Source: Candidimonas nitroreducens (lineage in GTDB: Bacteria > Pseudomonadota > Gammaproteobacteria > Burkholderiales > Burkholderiaceae_B). Taken from it: a stretch of DNA of 64,000 nucleotides. Both the position numbers and the translations under genes were made by a program. The stretch is taken from assembly GCF_002209565.1 (NCBI RefSeq), contig NZ_NJIH01000001.1, positions 248,001-312,000 on the forward strand, read 5' to 3'. Shown here piece after piece: positions 60,725 to 64,000 of this stretch. The notes beneath the pieces are model-generated. The model made no database searches. It saw only the letters and a list, made by a program, of their open reading frames with translations, and was not told the origin of the DNA. Numbering within the stretch: position 1 is the stretch's first letter; the number at the start of each line of letters is the position of its first letter.

Positions 60725-61687
60725 ATGAAATATGTCGACTATTACAAGGTTCTGGGCTTGGAGCGCGACGCCACGCAGGCCGACATCAAGAAGGCCTATC
60801 GCAAGCTGGCCCATGCCTACCATCCGGATGTCTCCAAAAAACCGGATGCCGAAGAAAAGTTCAAGGAGGTCGCCGAGGCTTACGCCACGCTGAAAGACCC
60901 TGAAAAGCGCGCCGCCTACGACGAACTGGGCCGCCACCCGCAGGGCGAGGATTTCGTGCCCCCGGAACAATGGCAGGAACAATTCCGCCATTCGGGCGCC
61001 GATTTCTCGGATGTGGATCTGGCCGACCTGATGGCGGCCTTCGCCGCCGCGCAGCGCTCGGCGGGCGCCGCCGGCCAGGGAAGACGCCACCAGCACGCCC
61101 CTCCCCCGCTGCGCGGCCAGGACTTCGAATTCACGCTGCCGGTCACGCTCGAGCAGGTGTATGCGGGCGCCGAGACCGAGGTCAGCCTGCAGATCCCGGA
61201 ATACGATGCGCAAGGCCTGTTGCATCAGGCCGCCAAGACGTTCCGCATCCACATTCCCAAGGGCGCGACCGACGGGCAGCGCCTGCGCCTGCCCGGCAAG
61301 GGCGGCGCGGGGCTCAATGGCGGCAAGCCCGGCGACCTGTACCTGGCAATGCGGCTGCAGCCGCACCAGCTGTATCGAGTCGACGGCAAGGATCTATATA
61401 TGGATCTGCCGCTGGCGCCGTGGGAAGCCGTGCTGGGTGCCAGCGTGCGCATCCCCACGCTGGGCGGCACGGTCGAAATGAAGATTCCGCCCGGCACGGT
61501 GGCGGGCCGCAAGCTGCGCCTGGGAGGCCGCGGCCTGCCGGCGGCCTCCGGCAGCCAGGGCGATCAGTACGCCGTGGTGCGCATCGACGTGCCGCGCACG
61601 GTGTCGGACGAAGAACGCGAGCTGTACACCCGACTGGCCTCGGTATCGGGCTACCAGCCGCGCAGCCACTTTGATGCAGGAGCATGA
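60725..61687 (+). CDS. cbpA: DnaJ-like co-chaperone CbpA
   Basis: A 320-residue class II J-domain protein. The J domain is residues 4-70 with the HPD triad at 33-35 (AYHPDVS). A short glycine-poor linker leads to two C-terminal substrate-binding barrels ([57 protein letters not shown]). There is no zinc finger, as expected of CbpA rather than DnaJ. It stimulates DnaK and may bind curved DNA. The stop overlaps the cbpM start by ATGA. Confidence 0.95.
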   Translation: MKYVDYYKVLGLERDATQADIKKAYRKLAHAYHPDVSKKPDAEEKFKEVAEAYATLKDPEKRAAYDELGRHPQGEDFVPPEQWQEQFRHSGADFSDVDLADLMAAFAAAQRSAGAAGQGRRHQHAPPPLRGQDFEFTLPVTLEQVYAGAETEVSLQIPEYDAQGLLHQAAKTFRIHIPKGATDGQRLRLPGKGGAGLNGGKPGDLYLAMRLQPHQLYRVDGKDLYMDLPLAPWEAVLGASVRIPTLGGTVEMKIPPGTVAGRKLRLGGRGLPAASGSQGDQYAVVRIDVPRTVSDEERELYTRLASVSGYQPRSHFDAGA

Positions 61688-62034
61688 CCATGAGCACAGA
61701 CATCACCGAATGCATATGGCTGAACGCGACGGAAATCTGCTCGCTGGATCACCTGGTAGAGGTTTCCGGGCTGGGCCGTTCCGACGTGCTGGATCTGGTC
61801 GAGGCCGGGGTGCTGGAACCTTCCACGCATGGGCCCGACCCGCAGCAGTACCTGTTCGAGGCCAGCTGCATCGTCACCGTGCGCACGGCCCGGCGCCTGC
61901 GCGACGACTTCGAGCTGGACGCGCACGGCCTGACGCTGGCCTTGCGCCTGCTCAAGCGCATCGAAGGCCTAGAGGCCGAACTGGTGTCGCTGCGTGCACG
62001 CTACGGTGGCGGCCCGCCGCACGGCGACCGATAA
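61684..62034 (+). CDS. cbpM: Chaperone modulator CbpM
   Basis: A 116-residue partner that binds the CbpA J domain and inhibits its co-chaperone activity. It has a MerR-like fold: [30 protein letters not shown], then [35 protein letters not shown] 61684 overlaps the cbpA stop; ATG 61690 is an equally good internal start. It is convergent with the bacterioferritin-like gene. Confidence 0.92.
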   Translation: MTMSTDITECIWLNATEICSLDHLVEVSGLGRSDVLDLVEAGVLEPSTHGPDPQQYLFEASCIVTVRTARRLRDDFELDAHGLTLALRLLKRIEGLEAELVSLRARYGGGPPHGDR

Positions 62035-62071
62035 AGGCCGATACCGCCTGGGCCGGCCCGCCGCCAGGCCC

Positions 62072-62629
62072 TTACCCTTTCTCGAGCAAATCGGCCATGT
62101 CGTGGGCGTGTTCTTCTTCCATGGCCAGGATGCCCTCTATCATGCGGCGCGTGGTCGGATCCCGGTCGCCCAGGTAGGTCACGAACTGGCGGTACGAATC
62201 GACCGCGATGCGCTCGGCCACGAGGTTCTCCTTGATCATGTCGCGCAGATCCTTGCCTTCGACATATTCGGAGTGGCTGCGCGCCGTCAGGCCCTGGGGT
62301 GAAAAATCGGGCTCGCCGCCCAGTTCTATGATGCGCGCCGCGATCAGGTCGGCGTGCTGCTGCTCTTCGGCTGCATGCGTGGCGAATTCGGTTGCCACGG
62401 GCTCGGAATGGATGCCGCTGGCCATGTACTGGTGGCGCTTGTAGCGCAGCACACAGATCAGTTCGGTGGCCAGGGATTCATTGAGCAGTCTCAATACCGT
62501 GGGCAGATCTGCGCCATAGGTTTCGGTGACGGGCCCGTTATCGGTGTTCTGGCGGGCCTTGGCCCGGATCTTCTTCACGTCTATCGAAAACTTGCCCGCA
62601 GGGCTCTGTTTTTTTACGCTGGTAGCCAT
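62072..62629 (-). CDS. Bacterioferritin-like ferritin-fold protein
   Basis: A 185-residue four-helix protein. Ferroxidase ligands are visible in each helix: Glu in LATELICVLRYKRHQY, EExxH in THAAEEQQHADLIAARI, Glu in NLVAERIAVDSYRQFV and ExxH in LAMEEEHAHDMADLL. The N-terminal 30 residues are basic and disordered (SVKKQSPAGKFSIDVKKIRAKARQ), unlike standard bacterioferritin and more like DPS-like proteins that can bind DNA. ATG 62629 has AGGAG at good distance. It stores or oxidises iron; the nearby uptake genes fit this. Confidence 0.9.
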   Translation of the reverse strand: MATSVKKQSPAGKFSIDVKKIRAKARQNTDNGPVTETYGADLPTVLRLLNESLATELICVLRYKRHQYMASGIHSEPVATEFATHAAEEQQHADLIAARIIELGGEPDFSPQGLTARSHSEYVEGKDLRDMIKENLVAERIAVDSYRQFVTYLGDRDPTTRRMIEGILAMEEEHAHDMADLLEKG

Positions 62630-63200
62630 GCGCATCTCCTGTGTGGGTCTATAGCATCGCGAACCGACGCGGCCCGCGTCCGTATGTCCGCGCAGGCGCG
62701 GCACAGGATTATTCTGCTCTCATCCATACTGGCAGGAGGCTCGGCGAGAAGATGTTTTTCCAACCGGAGTTTTATGTTACAAGAGGATCAAGGGTCGAAC
62801 TCTCGGTGGCCGCGGAAGGTGCTGTGCACCGTAAAACCCGCGGTTCCCCACAGCCGGCGGCCTGCAGCCTGCCCGCAGCGCTTGTCCGCCTGCACGCCCA
62901 CGTCTCTTGCGCCATCGCTGGCACTGACGCCGCAATGGCGCGCCGCGCGGCAGCCATACACGCCGGACGATACATGCAAGCGCAAGTGCGGGTATGCGAC
63001 GGCCGCGGTTCAAAAATTAACCGATTGAAACTATGCTGGCTGCGGGTTCGGGCTTATGTCCAAAATAGAAGGGCATGGCCGGCTTGACGCTGCGCTTCGC
63101 GCCTGCCCTGGACGCCGCATCCATCCGACTTTAAGCTCATGGCCTGGAGCCTGTTCACATCAAACAGGACACCGGGCAGCAATTCAAGGAGATAATCAAA
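62630..63200. other. Long intergenic region before gnd
   Basis: These 571 bases hold no convincing gene. An open frame at 62774-63028 begins after GGAG and reads MLQEDQGSNSRWPRKVL, but its composition (many R, P, C and A) looks like GC-rich noise. Promoters for the bacterioferritin-like gene and gnd should be here, but none is clear. A good ribosome site, AAGGAG, precedes gnd. Confidence 0.45.
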
Positions 63201-64000
63201 ATGCAGTTAGGCATGATCGGACTGGGGCGCATGGGGCGCGACATGGTGCGCCGCCTCATGGAAAAAGGCCATCAATGCGTGGTGCATGATTCCCGCGCTC
63301 AGGCCGTCGACGAATTGCGCAGCCAGGGCGCAGCCGGCGCTACCAATATGCAGGAATTCGTCGCCGCGCTGAAGGCGCCGCGCGCCGTCTGGCTGATGGT
63401 GCCGGCCGCCGTGGTCGACGAGGTGCTGCAGTCGCTGCTGCCGCTGCTGGCCGCTGGCGACATTGTCATAGACGGCGGCAATTCCTACTACCACGACGAC
63501 ATCCGCCGCGCCGAACAGCTCAAGTCCAAAGGCATCCATTATGTGGACGCGGGAACCAGCGGCGGCGTATTCGGCTACGAGCGCGGCTATTGCATGATGG
63601 TGGGCGGCGAAACCGAAACCGTGCAGCACCTGGCGCCGATATTCGCCGCGCTGGCCCCGGGGGATGCGGCGGTTGCCCCCAGCCCCGGGCGGGCGGGACA
63701 CGCCACCAGCGCCGAACAAGGCTATCTGCATTGCGGCCCGCATGGCGCCGGCCATTTCGTGAAGATGGTGCACAACGGCATCGAGTACGGCATGATGGCC
63801 GCCTACGCCGAGGGGTTCAATATCCTGCACCACGCCAATGTCGGCAAGCAGGAACACCAGAACGACGCCGAGACCACGCCGCTGCGCGAACCGCAGTACT
63901 ACCAATACGACTTCAACCTGGCCGAGATCGCCGAGGTCTGGCGCCGCGGCAGCGTCATCAGTTCGTGGCTGCTGGATCTTACCGCCCGGGCGCTGGACGA
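63201..64000 (+). CDS. gnd: 6-phosphogluconate dehydrogenase, decarboxylating (5' part)
   Basis: The first 266 codons are visible; the 3' end lies beyond the window. The N-terminal Rossmann motif is GMIGLGRMG (4-12). Further blocks are IVIDGGNSYYHDDIRRAEQL, DAGTSGGVFGYERGYCMMVGG, and GPHGAGHFVKMVHNGIEYGMMAAYAEGF with the catalytic lysine. The short spacing and GVFGYERGY point to the shorter NAD-preferring YqeC/GndA type. It oxidises 6-phosphogluconate to ribulose 5-phosphate. ATG 63201 has AAGGAG upstream. Confidence 0.93.
   Translation, partial: MQLGMIGLGRMGRDMVRRLMEKGHQCVVHDSRAQAVDELRSQGAAGATNMQEFVAALKAPRAVWLMVPAAVVDEVLQSLLPLLAAGDIVIDGGNSYYHDDIRRAEQLKSKGIHYVDAGTSGGVFGYERGYCMMVGGETETVQHLAPIFAALAPGDAAVAPSPGRAGHATSAEQGYLHCGPHGAGHFVKMVHNGIEYGMMAAYAEGFNILHHANVGKQEHQNDAETTPLREPQYYQYDFNLAEIAEVWRRGSVISSWLLDLTARALD

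Noticed and set aside
62774-63028. An 84-residue ORF after a GGAG sequence
   Set aside because: Composition is dominated by R, P, A and C as in GC-rich noise, and no family was recognised.
1-64000. CRISPR arrays, tRNA or rRNA genes, prophage
   Set aside because: No spaced repeats, tRNA cloverleaf sequence, rRNA blocks or phage structural genes were recognised in the window.

Overview
The window looks like chromosomal DNA from a GC-rich betaproteobacterium, most likely family Alcaligenaceae (Bordetella, Achromobacter, Pusillimonas or Candidimonas type). The pointers are a Bug-type tripartite tricarboxylate receptor, a narGHJI operon with a fifth peptidyl-prolyl isomerase gene, prpC-prpD next to a RamB-type regulator, many ATGA-coupled genes and frequent TTG or GTG starts. 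The assignment rests on gene content and protein style only. No rRNA, tRNA or CRISPR array was seen.

Layout. 1-1096: end of a polar amino-acid ABC transporter. 1145-1564: small conserved protein. 1833-9264: respiratory nitrate reductase narGHJI plus a parvulin. 9346-12000: TetR regulator divergent from a ThDP enzyme. 12113-16375: methylcitrate genes prpC-prpD and their regulator. 16461-22738: an undescribed-looking acid catabolic locus (two class II aldolase-like proteins, Bug receptor, acyl-CoA dehydrogenase, two-subunit CoA transferase, XRE-cupin regulator). 22927-28627: iron and siderophore uptake (FAD monooxygenase, MFS permease, TonB receptor, AraC activator, 33-codon membrane ORF). 28691-30982: DHA2 drug exporter and its TetR repressor. 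30983-31569: a dif-like XerCD site and a decayed tyrosine recombinase. 31570-43951: a twelve-kilobase minus-strand catabolic cluster with its own branched-chain-type ABC transporter. 44460-52225: two-component system divergent from a tripartite RND efflux operon. 52357-58522: hypothetical protein, two FTR1-like iron permeases and a ferric-iron ABC transporter. 58660-62629: thioesterase, Hsp20, CbpA-CbpM and a bacterioferritin-like protein. 63201-end: 6-phosphogluconate dehydrogenase, cut by the window edge.

How it fits together. The best structural signal is the 28-bp dif-like sequence at 31072-31099. The GGGNAGGG octamers I found by eye all point toward it, so the window probably spans the chromosome terminus, where accessory catabolic, efflux and iron genes often collect. 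Two loci are the best candidates for undescribed metabolism. The first is 9346-22738, where near-identical TetR-like operators sit before the ThDP gene and between the aldolase and Bug genes 7 kb away. The second is 31570-43951, which combines a ThDP enzyme, a PrpF-like isomerase, a maleate-isomerase-like protein, a flavin dehydrogenase, an SDR and an isochorismatase-like hydrolase with a LivM-LivG fusion transporter.
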